Source: Desmodus rotundus (taxonomy: Eukaryota > Chordata > Mammalia > Chiroptera > Phyllostomidae). Taken from it: a stretch of 64,000 bases of DNA. A program made the translations under genes and the position numbers. Position 1 is the stretch's first letter, and the number at the start of each line of letters is the position of its first letter. Location: positions 147,194,024 through 147,258,023 of the forward strand of contig NC_071387.1 of assembly GCF_022682495.2 (NCBI RefSeq). Direction: 5' to 3'. The notes beneath the pieces were generated by a model. The model was not told the origin of the DNA and searched no databases. It worked only from the letters and a program-made list of their open reading frames with translations. Positions 47,701 through 60,029 of this stretch are shown here, one piece after another.

Positions 47701-48456
47701 ATTCAGATTTCAGAGGAATATCCATATTAATTAATCAAAGAAATAAAAATAATAAAATGAGGGTCATCCTTAGACTTTTCCAGACTAGCATGTGCAAATG
47801 ATATTTTTCTGGGTAATTTCAGTCTACTTCCCCCTCTGGGTAACTAGGCAATTTATAAGAGCATGCTAATCTACCAGGAATTATATGGAGCATCTTTGGT
47901 CTTGATATTTTGAGAGTTTCTGCTATTTTTAAGAGCATCTGATCCTTACAGTTTGATCCTGCAACCTACTTTTTATTTCTATTGAGACAGGAAGAATTTT
48001 ATGGTAATTGTTTGTTATGTGAAGGGTCATAACAAACAAGTATATGATCTCTTATTCAAATCTTTAGTGCATTTATTATCTAATAACTTCAAGCAAATCA
48101 TTCTGTACAGAGAAGTTTGCTTTAGCTATATATTATGTTGAATATATGGATTATAACCCTGGCATTTACATCAAATTTTAGTGTTCAAGACAAGAATGCA
48201 ATAACATGTTGTAAAAGCTGATTTATCTGGCATCCTATCAGGATTTTCTCTACTTACTAATATATTTGAGACCATTAATGCAAACACAGTTGATATGGGT
48301 GAAGCTGAAGCACAATCAGACCCATTAGTGATTGTTATATTCATAATGTTGCATTGTGATGTGCCATCTTTTACTCTCGTATCTGAAAGTTGGTAATTTA
48401 TATCTGATAGACTTGATAAGCCTGTCCTCAGAACACTCTGTAACAGTTTCACTATA
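44760..48456. other. Unassigned sequence with one AT-rich tail-like tract
   Basis: No gene recognised in about 3.7 kb. At 45092-45170 TTTA/TTAA repeats followed by 'ttattcagttacaatt' look like the tail and last 15-20 bases of a minus-strand L1. Frames of 60-95 codons elsewhere (45176-45463, 46261-46693) show no domains. Confidence 0.4.
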
Positions 48457-48461
48457 AAATA

Positions 48462-48716
48462 AATTGCATAAACAAAATATAACCAGAGACATTGAAGTTA
48501 AGAACAATCTAACAATGGTCAGGGTGGAGTGGGGAGGGGACAGTGAGGAGAGGGAATTACAGGAACTACTATAAAGGACACACGGACAAAATCAAGGGGG
48601 AGGGTAGAGGTGGGGAGGGAGGTGGGTTCAGCTGGGGTGGGGTGGAGGGATGGGGAGAAAAGGCATACAACTGTAATTGAATAACAATAAAAATTTAAAA
48701 AAATGAATTGCATAAA
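48462..48716 (+). mobile_element. Very short LINE-1 3' end with 11-bp TSD
   Basis: Only the last 230 bases of a young L1 are present (48473-48705), ending 'aattgaataacaataaa'. Exact 11-bp repeats aattgcataaa lie at 48462-48472 and 48706-48716. This is a heavily truncated insertion; the ORF2 stop and beyond are all that remain. Confidence 0.85.
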
Positions 48717-49004
48717 TAGTATAAAAACTAAAAAATATGGAAAAAAGCAAAGAATACAAAATTTTTAAAAAGCACCAGTAACCCTCTTCCCAGAAAGGCT
48801 GTAGAACAAGAGTGATTTCTAATAGGAAAGTTGAACTTATGTCATGAGGGAAGAAATTTTAATCCTTCGTCATCTATCATATTTGCTTACACTTTATTTT
48901 TTTCACTTCAGCATGACCTTTGTTTTTAATCCCTGTTTCTTTTAATACAGTCCATTTTTGTAGTGTATGTATGATGCGAAAGAAAGTTTTTAAATTTAAA
49001 GTTT

Positions 49005-49255
49005 GTATAGCATAGTGGGTGGGAGCGTGGGCTTCTGAGTCAGCTCTTTCCAGTCCAAGCCTGGCTGCCACTTTCATGCCACGTGAACTTGACCAAAGTG
49101 CATTTTTCCTCTGTCTTAACTTATCACCTGTGAAATGGGGGAGGACAATTGTCATACCAATGTCATAGAAACAGCTGTCCTAATGGGGAATGCATGAAGT
49201 AATATATGTCAAGTTCTTAAGTGCATTATCTGGTATTTAATAAATGTAAATGATT
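49005..49255 (+). repeat. MIR SINE
   Basis: 'gtatagcatagtgggtgggagcgtgggcttctgagtcagctc ... cacgtgaacttgaccaaagtgcatttttcctctgtcttaacttatcacctgtgaaatggggg ... catgaagtaatatatgtcaagttcttaag' follows MIR from head to tail. Confidence 0.8.
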
Positions 49256-49299
49256 ATGCCGGCTATTATTGTGAACATTGGTTGCACTTTTGGATAAAA

Positions 49300-49700
49300 T
49301 GCTACGCAGCAGAGAGAAAGGAGGAGCTTATACCCTTTGCAACAGCATGGATGGAACTGGAGAGCATTATGCTAAGTGAAATAAGCCAGACGGTGAGGGA
49401 CAAATACCATATGATCTCACCTTTAACTGGAACATAATCAACAGAAGAAAAAAGGAAACAAAATATAACCAGAGACATTGAAATTAAGAACAATGTAACA
49501 ATAGCCACAGGGGAGTGGGGAGGGGATAGTGGGGAGAGGGGTCTATAGGAACTACTATAAAGGACACAAGGACAAAATCAAGGGGGAGGGTAGAGGTGGG
49601 GGAGGGAGGTGGGACTGGCTGGGGTGGGGTGGAGGGAAAGGGAGAAAATGCAGACACTTGTAACTGAATAAAAAGAAATAAATTAATTAAAAAAGAACAA
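49300..49700 (+). mobile_element. 5'-truncated young LINE-1 3' end
   Basis: Starts at the end of ORF2 ('gctacgcagcagagagaaagg', 'cttataccctttgcaacagcatggatggaactgg'), passes the stop and the G/A-rich 3' UTR, and ends 'gtaactgaataaaaagaaataaattaattaaaa'. The tail is patterned, and a clear TSD was not found. An antisense frame (49508-49302) is not a gene. Confidence 0.82.
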
Positions 49701-49910
49701 AGATTACAAAATCGAGAAAAAATTTTTTTTTGTTTTTTTCTGATCCTAAGTTTTATAATGCTATTATAAACAATACTTACTTACATGTGCAAATTAGGAA
49801 AACACCTTTCCCTGAGTAGTAGTTTCTCCCCATCCTTTACCATCAACAGTTTACCATGTTAAATTTTTGCTATAGCTCTAACTATAACTATATATAAAAA
49901 CATATGTAGT

Positions 49911-49960
<50 letters not shown>

Positions 49961-49975
49961 TATATATACACCCAT
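49911..49975. repeat. (TA)n/(CA)n microsatellite
   Basis: About 20 TA units flanked by TG/CA units (tgtgtgtatata ... tatacacacacatatata). Probably length-polymorphic. Confidence 0.95.
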
Positions 49976-49984
49976 AAAGAATTT

Positions 49985-50470
49985 GTGTAGGTACTTTTAA
50001 AGGGATTATGCTAACTGTCCTGTTGTAAATATTCCTAATTTTTTTCACTTGATAAATGCTAGAAACCTTTCCATATCAATACATGTAAATATTGTCTTCA
50101 TAAGGGTTTTGCACATTTTTCTATAGTTTATTCATTTATATTTTTTAACTGTGTTGCTGCTGTAAAGGAAAGCTGTTAATTGGAATTTTTATCTTATATT
50201 CAGTTCCCCTACTAGATATTCTTATTAGTTTTCTTAGTTTTATTCAATTTTTTCTTTGGATTTCCTAGCTAGATATCATATCAAGTGTAAAAAATATAAT
50301 TACATCTCATCATTTTCCAAATTTAATGATTTTCTTGTTTTCCCTTCCTTATTGCCTTGGCCAAAACTTCCACTATAATGGTGAATGATTATGAATGCTA
50401 TCTTCCTATTTATGTTCTTGATTTTAATAGGATTGTTCCACTCATTTAAATGATAAGTTTGTTCGCTAAA
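49985..50470 (-). mobile_element. Ancient LINE-1 fragment(s), antisense
   Basis: Two blocks resemble inverted old L1: 'gataaatgctagaaacctttccatatcaatacatgtaaat' (3' region) and 'cttccttattgccttggccaaaacttccactataatggtgaatgattatgaatgctatcttcc', the antisense of sequence next to the RT active site. They are heavily mutated and there is a gap between the blocks. Confidence 0.5.
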
Positions 50471-50869
50471 GCCTTACAGTCATCCTTGGTTTCTTTCTTT
50501 GTTGCATAATTCACATCCAATCCATTAGCAAATTCAATCGAAAATGCCCTCAAAATAGAGATACTCCAGTATTTGCAGTTCCTCTACTACTACTCCCTAG
50601 GTCAAGCCACCGTGATTTCTTCTTGCCTGGTGCTGCAGTAGCCTGGTAAGTCATCTGTCTGTATCCATCCTTTCTTCCTGACAGTCTATCAGCTGGAGCA
50701 CTCAGAGTAACCCTTTTAAAATGGAAAATATCTTGTCACTCCTTGGGGTCAGGGGTTGTAATCATTTTAGAAAAAATCCAAGTTTTGCAAGGTTCTACAT
50801 GATCTGACCCCTGACAACTTCTCCAGCCTCATTTCCTAAAATGACTTTTTTAAAATGTCCTATACATTG

Positions 50870-51110
50870 TCTCTTTTTCTATTATTGAATGATTAGGGTG
50901 ACACTGGTTCACAAAACCATACAGCTTTCCAGTGCACAACTCAATGAAACATTAACTGTCCACTGTACCGTGTACCCAGTGCCCAAAACAATGTCTTTCT
51001 GTCCTCATTCCCCCCGCCTTTGCCCACCTCCACCTCCCCAGCCCTTTTTCCCTCTGGTTGTCACTACCCTGTTGTCTGCGTCTGTGTGTTTTATAAACAC
51101 TTCATAAGGG
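50870..51110 (-). mobile_element. LINE-1 3'-end fragment, antisense, inside L2
   Basis: 'gaatgattagggtgacactggttcacaaaaccatacagctttccagtgcacaac' then 'cccacctccacctccccagcccttt' and 'ctctggttgtcactaccctgttgtctgcg' give the reverse complement of an L1MA-type 3' UTR. Truncated at about 51110. Confidence 0.65.
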
Positions 51111-51145
51111 TTTTGTAAACACACAGGTGCAGACAAGTGTATCTG

Positions 51146-51665
51146 TATGGGACCACAAAAACCCCCCAGAATTTATCTATAAAAAATTGTGTATTTATTC
51201 TTACACGTTTATACTTCAGTCACTTTCAAAGTACTCTCTATTTGATGCAATACACCTAGAGAGACTTTTTTTTCACTGCTCAAAACAGTTTTTGAACTCC
51301 TTGATTTTGATGCTTTTTAGTGCTTCTGCCATTTTTTGTTTCTTTGCTTGCTTCACCTTTTCTACATGGGCAAAACGTTTCCCTTTGAGGACTTTTTTCA
51401 TCTGGGGAAACAAAAAAGAATCACTGCAGGTGAGATCAGATGAATAGGAAAGGTGGGGCACGGGGGTCATGATGTTCTTGGTCAAAAACTGCTGAACACA
51501 GTATGCTGGCGGCAGGTACGCTCCTAGATCACCTATCATGAAATGGGCAATTATGTTGAAAGAGTCTTCAAAAAAATTCACTGTAGCCATATGCAGCCTC
51601 TCACAACCACGCCAGCTGGTACACTGAAACAGATGGGTTCCTAGATTATTCATCTGTGGAGGAAG
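51146..51665 (-). mobile_element. mariner-family DNA transposon relic (transposase C-terminus)
   Basis: The minus strand encodes the 3' half of a mariner transposase. A decayed second-Asp region (FHD at about 51545) is followed by CVQQFLTKNIMTPVPH, then the hallmark YSxDL...D-FLFPxMK block (51465-51400), then KSIKIKEFKNCFEQ. A TGA replaces the usual Trp codon after FEQ (near 51271). RCIASNREYFES remains readable just beyond, followed by 'taaacgtgtaagaataaata' and a terminal-repeat-like end near 51146 (TA). The first catalytic Asp and the N-terminal DNA-binding domain are absent. Non-autonomous, dead copy. Subfamily not assigned. Confidence 0.8.
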
Positions 51666-52454
51666 CCTGTACTACAAGGGGCTTGCCTTCCAGAAGATAA
51701 TTCCAGGACTTGGGGGTCTCCCATTGTTTGGTTTTTGCTTAATCCCTTCACCTCCTTTAATCTAGCCCTTCAACCTCCCTCTACCCTGACAGCTGTCAGT
51801 CCTAAAACTCTTGCTACCCTCGCTCTTTTTTCAGTCTTGCCAAACTGGCCTTGTTGCTCCTCAAACACGCCAAGCATCCTTCTGCCATCCATGCTTTAGA
51901 TTTGATATATCCCTTCCTATGGGCTGTTCTACACCCAGATATTTCTGGGCCTCCTTCACCACTTTATATAGATCTGTGCTCAAATGCCTCCTTAGAGAAA
52001 TATTTTCTGACCACCTTATTGACAATAGCACCTCGTTCATTGCTCTTTGTGTCCTTTTACTCATGTTTTGTATTGCTAACAATTAAAAATACTTGCCTTA
52101 CATTATGTAATAATTTATTTGCTTGTTTATCATTTCCACTGTAAGGTTATAAGTTCTTTAAGAGTCTCTCTTTATTGTGCTTGTTTCTTTATCCAAAATG
52201 ATTATGAAACTGTCTAGCTTGAGGACATAGTATGTATTCAATATATACTATTTTTAGGATGCATTAGTTAATGGCTTCAATGCTTGCCCAATGCCCCTCA
52301 TGAGAAGTCACACTTACATTGGCATTTTAAACACTCTGAGAAGTCTGGCAATTCTGTTTAACCTAAGGCTTTCATGTTTCACATAATCAGCTGGGCATGA
52401 TAGACTTTTTCCCCAAGACATCACCATTAAGAGCTTACATATAGGCTCCCAAAC

Positions 52455-54880
52455 TCATTTTATTCGGCCAGCATCATCCTAATTCAAAAACCAGGTAAAG
52501 ACACTACAAAGAAAGAAAATTATAGGCTAATATCCCTGATGAACATAGATGCTAAAATCCTCAACAAAATATAAGCAAACCAAATATAGCAATGCATCAA
52601 AAAGATCATACACCATAATCAAGTGGGATTTATTCTGGAAATGCAAAGTTAGTACAACATTTGAAAATCAATAAATGATAAAATCCAGCACACGTTTTTA
52701 ATAAAAACTCTCAGCAAAGTGAGATCAGTAGAAGCATACCTAAACATAATAAAAGCCTTATATGACAAACCACTGCCCGCGTCATACTCAACAGGCAAAA
52801 ACCACAAGTGTTACCCTTAAGATTGGGAAGAAGATAGGGATATCTGCTTTCACTTCTATTAATTCAACACAGTACTAGAAGTCCTGGCCACAACAATTAG
52901 ACAAGAAGAAGAAATAAAAGGCATCCAAATTGGAAAGGAAGAAGTAAAACTGTCTTTTTTGGCAGATGACATGGTACTATTCATAGAAAACCCCAAAGAT
53001 TCCACCAATAAACTCCTAGAACTGATAAAGGAATTCAGTAAAGTAGCAGGACACAGAACTAATATCCACATGTCAATTGCATTTTTATATGCCAATAACA
53101 AACTAACAGAAAGGGAAATTAAGAAAACAATCCCACCCACAAACAGAATAAAATACCTAGGAATAAACCTAACTAAATATATAAAAGATCTGTACTCAGA
53201 AAATTATAAGACACTGAAGAAAGAAATTGAAGAAGATACAAATAAGTGGATACACATAATGTGTTCACGGATAGGAAGAATTAACATCATTAATGTCCAT
53301 ACTACCCAAAACAATCTGTAGATTCAATGCAATTCCTATCAAGATTCCAACGATGTATTTCACAGAACTAGAACAAATATTTCAAAAATTTATGTGGAAC
53401 CACAAAAGGCCCCACATAGCAATAGTGATCCTGAGAAACAAGAACAAGGAGGAATCACATGACCTAATGTCAAACTATACTATAAGGCCATAGTAATCAA
53501 AACAGTATGACATAAACACAGACATGTAGATCAATGGATCAGAATAGAGAGCCCAGAAATAAACCCACACATTTATAGTCAGTTAATATTTGGTGAAACA
53601 AGCACATACAACAGACTGAAGATAGTTTATTCAATAAATGGTGTTGGGAAAATCAGACAGATAGTGCAGAAAAATGAAACTAGACCATATTTTTACACCA
53701 CACATAAGAATAAATTCAAAATGGACCAAAGACTTAAATGTTAGACACAAAACCATAAAAATCCTAGAAGAAAATATAGGCAGAAAAATTTCAAACATTG
53801 CTCATAGCAATAGTTTATTAGAAATATCTTCCCAGGCAAGGGAAACAAAAGAAAAAAAATAAACAAATGGGGCTACATCAAACTAAAAAGCTTTTGTACA
53901 GCAAAGCAAATCATCAATGAAATAAAAAGACAACCCACAAAATGGGAGAACATATTCAGCAACACATCTGATAAGGGCTTAATATCCAAAATTTATGAAG
54001 TACTTACAAAACTGAACACCAAAAAACCCAAACAACCAAATTAAAAAATGGGCAGAGGACCTGAATAGACACTTCTCCAAAGAGGACATAGAGATGACCA
54101 GTAGACATATGAAAGGATACTCAATGTCACTAATCATCAGAGAAACACACATTAAAACCACAATGAGATACCATCTCACACCTGTCAGAATGACTATCAT
54201 CAATAGATCAACAAACAAGTGCTGATGAGGATGTGGGGGAAGGGGAACCTTTTTGCATTGTTGGTGAGAAGGCAGACTAGTGTAGCCATTGTGGAAAGCA
54301 GTCTGGAGATACATCAAAAAATTAATAATGGACCAGCTTTTTGACCCAGCTATCCCACTTCTGGCAATATATTCAAAGGAACCCAGAACACTAATTCGCA
54401 AGAACATAAGCACCCCTATGTTCTTTGCAGCGTTATTGACAATAGCCAAGATATGGAGGCAGCCCAAGTGTCCATCAATAGGTGAGTAGATAAAACAACT
54501 GTGGGACATTGACACAATGGAATAGTACTCAACTGTAAAAAAAGAAGAAAGTTTTACCCTTTGCAACGGTATGGGTTGACCTGGAGAAGAGTATGCTAAG
54601 TGGAATAAGCCAGTCAGAGAAAGACACATACCATATGACTTCACTCACATGTGGAATCTAATGAACAAACTGAACTAACAATGAAAATGGGGATGGGCTC
54701 ATAGAGGGAGAGCAGATGACAACTAGTGGGGGATGGAGGAAGCGAGTGGGTGGAAGGATGGAGCAAAAAGGAGAAAGACCTCGTGGAATTGGACAACAGT
54801 GTGGTGATTGCTGGGGGGAGAAGGGTATATGGAGACTAAATGGTAATGGAAAAAAAATACAGTAAAGATTAAATTAAAAA
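52455..54880 (+). mobile_element. 2.4-kb LINE-1 with RT domain (older subfamily)
   Basis: Begins inside the RT fingers/palm region ('ctaattcaaaaaccaggtaaagac', encoding xQKPGKD; then [18 protein letters not shown]), continues to the active site LADDMVLF (52959-53000) and the frames 52959-53321, 53293-53493 and 53674-53862, then the C-terminal region (54289-54489). The 3' UTR closes with an A-rich tail near 54880. The usual FADD is changed to LADD, and the cysteine motif is damaged near 54220-54260. EN and ORF1 are missing. Its 3' end matches the 16.4-kb copy rather than the young ones. A 221-codon minus-strand frame (54644-53979) is antisense to ORF2. Confidence 0.85.
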
Positions 54881-54884
54881 AGAG

Positions 54885-55595
54885 TTATATAATATTGCTC
54901 AGTTGAACCTAGGCTTGGGAACCATATTCTCTCTCCCTCTCTCTCTATTTTTATGATTTTCTAATCAGTTTAGGATGCGTGTCCATCTAGCTTTAAATTT
55001 AAGTGGGTTTTTAAAGCTTATACATATGATCTAAGTGTTAAAATAAAATAATTAAATTTAAATATTTTCCTGGAAAATCACTCACATAATTATATAGTTC
55101 AAATGGTATAATTTTTATATACTTATTTTCATATATTTAAGAAAAGCCTCTGTATACATGCTTTTTTGTACTTTACACATTCATAATATTATTTTTGTGT
55201 CTATGCTTTATTTATGTATGTTTTGGTCCTTTGGCAAACATACTAGAGTTTGTGTGCTGTGGCAGTCTTTATTAATTGATTTCATTTATTCGATTATTTA
55301 TTTCTTTTAGTGGTAAGTAGATTCATTCTAATTCCTCTTATTCTCTTTTACTTTAGTTGAATTATAGCAAAAAATAAGATGCTCTAGGAGTCTGTTTCAG
55401 AGTGTATTAAGACTCCCATACAATAGATGCTGTATTTTGTGTATGTTCTTTTTGTTAATGTTCCAGAGAGTTTATGGAACACAGATTTTATTTATTTTTG
55501 TAATCAAGCCAGATAATTGTATTATCAATGTCCTCCTCAATTTGTAAGTGTATTTTAAATTACCAAGACAATAACACTGATTTTTTTTAATTTTT
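54885..55595. other. Unassigned AT-rich sequence
   Basis: No gene recognised. Parts may be decayed antisense L1, but I cannot anchor them. A (CT)n run lies at 54930-54947. Confidence 0.4.
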
Positions 55596-55599
55596 ACTG

Positions 55600-56690
55600 T
55601 TTTGATTTATAGATCCTTATGCTATGTTAACTGATGTGTAAAGTTTTATGGCTATTATATCAACTTTGTGAGTTATATTTGCATCTGTCTTTATGACTGA
55701 AGCTGCTCTGTATTTGTGTTCTTTTGTCTGCCTTTTTAAAATTTTGGTAACAAGGTTATGCTAGCTGCATAAGAGAAGAAAGGAGAGATTTATCACTTTT
55801 TCTTTATTCCATAGAAAACTTTGTGTAAGATTAGATTTTTAAAAATATCTTTGATAGAACTTGCTGGAGAAGCCATCTGCACCTGTATTTTTTTTGTAGG
55901 ATGGTTTTATGGTATTTAGTAAATGTTTCAATTCAATTATGTTTTCTTGAAGAAATATTTATACTTATTTATGACTTCTAATATTGCTATGGAGAAGTCA
56001 AATGTCACTTTGTGTTGCTTCTACGAATTTAATCTATTTCTCTGCTGCATTTAAGATTTTCTCATCTTATTTTCTGCAGCTTTGCTGTGATGTAGCTACA
56101 TATGGGTTTGTTTTTAGTCATTTTATGAGCACTTTTTTAGGCCTATTGAATAGGTTGTTTTCTTTCATCAATCTGAGTTCAGATGTCAGTTTCTTCAAAC
56201 ATTGCTTCTGCCTCATTTGTCTTCTCTCATCTTCTGGAACTCAGATCAGTGTATGAATATGATAGATCATGGCTTTTAATGTCTCTTATTCTGTCTGATG
56301 TATGTCCCGTATTTTTATCTCCACACACGGCATTCCAGCTGGCTTCTTCTGATCTATCTTCTAGTTTATTTATTTTCTATTTAGTGGTATTAAACTTAGC
56401 TACTGAGTTAATTGCAATTTTTTAGTTTGATAACTCTAGTTATTCTTCAGTCTTCAGTGTCACATTTTACTTTTTTCATCTGCTTATTATTCAGTTTATA
56501 TCTCATTGAAAATAGTAACTATGACTGTATTATTTTCCATATCTGATCATTCATAAATATGGATTTTGTTTCTGTTGTCTGTGGTTTATATTGGTTTTGA
56601 CTATTGTCTTTTTATGACATATAGTCTTTTATTATATGCTGTAATATTGATTTGGAAATTTATGTTTGAGAAATAATTTGAGACTTAGAC
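55600..56690 (-). mobile_element. Ancient antisense LINE-1 sequence
   Basis: 'aaaattttggtaacaaggttatgctagctgcataagagaag' and 'acttgctggagaagccatctgcacctgtatttt' (55735-55900) match the inverted RT region of old L1s. The following text to about 56690 has the style of an older L1 UTR ('cttctggaactcagatcag', 'tgtctgtggtttatattggttttgac') and is less certain. No surviving frame. Confidence 0.5.
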
Positions 56691-56815
56691 CAAATCTTCT
56701 ACCAGAGAGGAATTCTGTTTTCTAATGACAGGTACCTGAGAGTAAAAGAAGTCTGGGATCAAGGGTTGATGATTTTCTGTGATACCTAGATGACCTTCCA
56801 AAGTACCCCAGTTTT

Positions 56816-57854
<1,039 letters not shown>

Positions 57855-58815
57855 AAGTGTCCCCACAGGTACAGTGTATGCTATACTAGGCTTTTACCTT
57901 TGTTGGGCATCATATTCAGACTCATCCTTTCAGCTGCTGAAATTTCCATGAAAGATCTGCTTGCCTTTAAACACTTTCCCCAAGAGTAAACAAATTGGTG
58001 TAAAAGTGACACCCAGGAAAGAGGGAATATTCATCAGCATATTCACTCCTGGTGTCTTCGACATCCTGAACCTTGCCCCTTTCATGGTTTGAGGAATTTT
58101 CTCTCAGGTGCTTTACCTATACAGGCAAATATCCCTGAAAAGGAGGGCTCTACTGTATCTTTTTTGCTTTATTCTCTTAGCAAGAAATCCCCTAATATCT
58201 CGCTTGGTTTTTGATGTTATTTTTCTGGTCTTTTCACCAAGTGTTTTAGTGGTCTTCAACAAAGAGGTAGTGCAAAGTGCCTGGAATACCATTACCACAA
58301 GTGAAAGCTTATGTATATGCTTATGTGTATGGGTGTGTAAAATAATCAATTTCTTTTAAAAACTCATTTCTAGTAACAATTCTATTTCAGTACAGGCTAT
58401 TTCTTCTGGCTATGCAGCTTTCTATTCTTCTTTTAAATTGCAATTTTCATCATATATCTGAGAGTTTTTTCATTAGCCACTCATTGAAAACAGATTTGTA
58501 ACTGATGAAGTCTCCATTTGCAGTCCTGTTGACCTACATCACTGTCTGGGTGGAAATCTTTCTGGGTGTATTGGATGAAAATAGGCAAGTGTGTATATCC
58601 TATCATGAGAGAGCATATTCACCACGTGGATTTAAGCATGAGATTTACTCCCAAGCGCTGGGCAGTTAACACCAGCAAGGGGAGAAGAGATAGACATTTT
58701 TATGTTTAGCATTAATAGGCATCGTTACAGAGATGAGTTGCTGTTCCTCAATATGTCACTTTCAAATTTATGGATTCACAGGCTTTTGAAAACTTTCATG
58801 GGTGTGGTCACCAAA
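57855..58815. other. Unassigned sequence
   Basis: No gene or repeat recognised downstream of the pseudogene. Confidence 0.4.
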
Positions 58816-58817
58816 AC

Positions 58818-59012
58818 CACACTACCTTAGTTCAAACTCCTGATCTGCACTTATTCATTGTATAATCCGGGTCAAGGAATTTATTCTCCCTATATTTCAG
58901 TTTCCTAATCTGTTAAGTGGGGATAATAGTACTTACCTAGTTATTATAAGGAGTTAATGAATTAATATATGTAGAACATTTAGAGCAATGTGTAGCATAT
59001 AATTCTCAATAA
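58818..59012 (+). repeat. MIR SINE
   Basis: 'cactaccttagttcaaactcctgatctgcacttattcattgtataatccgggtcaaggaatttattctccctatatttcagtttcctaatctgttaagtggggataatagtacttacc' follows the MIR core and 3' part closely. Confidence 0.8.
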
Positions 59013-59555
59013 CTATTAACTGTTGTTGTGTCCATGTAATCTTTTAAAACATGTATTTAAAATTCCTTTTATTTATCAGTGTCTAAAATAGAATAAAATA
59101 TTTTTACTTCCTCAGAGTAATAAACTAAGAAACATAATTCTAGATCTTTCTATATAACAAAATTTTTTTTCCATTTTTAATCTATACTTTTATGTCAAAC
59201 TATTATACTCTAAAATATTCTCTTTATTTTTTATTATTGGCTTTTGTTAATAAAGTTACATTTAATCAATTTAGATAGTTGACACTTGAAAGTTTTGCTG
59301 TTCAATAGAAATGATCTCATTTTGGCATCTAAATCAAAGAGTTTTAATTTGTAGTAAATAGATCTATCCTTGTCTTTTGATGGTGAGAATGTTGAAGCCT
59401 GGGAAAACTTTAATGACTTATTCAGTTATAAGAAGACTAATATGTTAAAAGCCCTAGTCAAAAAGGTAGACACCACCTATAATCAGATGAGTAATTTCAG
59501 CAGAGAAAGAAATTATGAGAATAATCAAACAGAAATGCTAGAAATTACATATAGA
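59013..59555. other. Unassigned AT-rich sequence
   Basis: Nothing recognised. Confidence 0.4.
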
Positions 59556-59557
59556 TA

Positions 59558-59875
59558 TAATTAAAGTTAAATGAGATAATGAAGTTAGGAGCCTGGACCC
59601 AATAGCATTAGTGTCTTTAGAAGAGACGCCAGAGAGCTTACTCTCTGTCCACATGCATCCACCAATGTGAGGACGTAGTGAGAAGGCAGTTGTCTACAAG
59701 CCAGGAAGAGAGCCCTCACCAGGACCTGAATTGGCCAACACATGATCTGGAACGTCTAGCCTCCAGAACTGTGAGAAAATAATTTTCTGTTGTTTTAGTC
59801 ACCCAGTTTTTGTTGTTGTTTATTTCTTAGTTTTCTTTCCTTAAGGCAGCTGTAGCAGACTCATGCAGTTAGATG
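59558..59875 (+). repeat. MLT1-type LTR (ERVL-MaLR), 3' part
   Basis: 'aagttaaatgagataatgaagttagg', 'ggacccaatagcattagtgtc', 'gaaggcagttgtctacaagccaggaagagagcc', 'ctagcctccagaactgtgagaaaataattttctgttg' and 'gcagctgtagcagactcatgcag' occur in the MLT1 order. This is a non-coding LTR of an ancient, non-autonomous retroviral-like family. The 5' portion is missing or decayed. Confidence 0.8.
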
Positions 59876-60029
59876 AAAGACACAGGCAATCCCAATTAGA
59901 GGAGAAAACCTGAACAAATGCATGAAAGAAAGAATGTGTTGGCTGTTAGGGTATATCCAAGTGGATTAGTGTTGCTAGAATATGAAACACAGGACTGTGA
60001 TAAATGAGAAAAATGGCAATAATGAAAAA

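Larger units (their letters stand above)
50475..52255 (+). repeat. L2 LINE interrupted by an L1 end and a mariner relic
   Basis: The first part (50475-50860) runs 'ccaatccattagcaaattc', 'ctaggtcaagccaccgtgatttc', 'cctggtgctgcagtagcctgg', 'agtaacccttttaaaatgg', 'gttctacatgatctgacccctgac'. The second (about 51770-52255) continues where it stopped: 'ttgccaaactggccttgttgctcctcaaacacgccaagc', 'tgctcaaatgcctccttagagaaatattttctgacc', 'gttataagttctttaagag'. Both halves are in L2 order and orientation. About 900 bp of later insertions separate them. No L2 frame is open. Confidence 0.75.

Noticed and set aside
49305..49400. Inverted relationship between 49.3-kb and 20.6-kb L1 segments as a possible structural feature
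   Set aside because: They are independent insertions of the same family in opposite orientation; similarity is expected and the 28-kb spacing carries no signal.
53979..54644. 221-codon minus-strand frame, the longest in the window
   Set aside because: It lies wholly antisense to LINE-1 ORF2 C-terminal sequence and has homologous antisense frames in other L1 copies here. There is no evidence of a gene.
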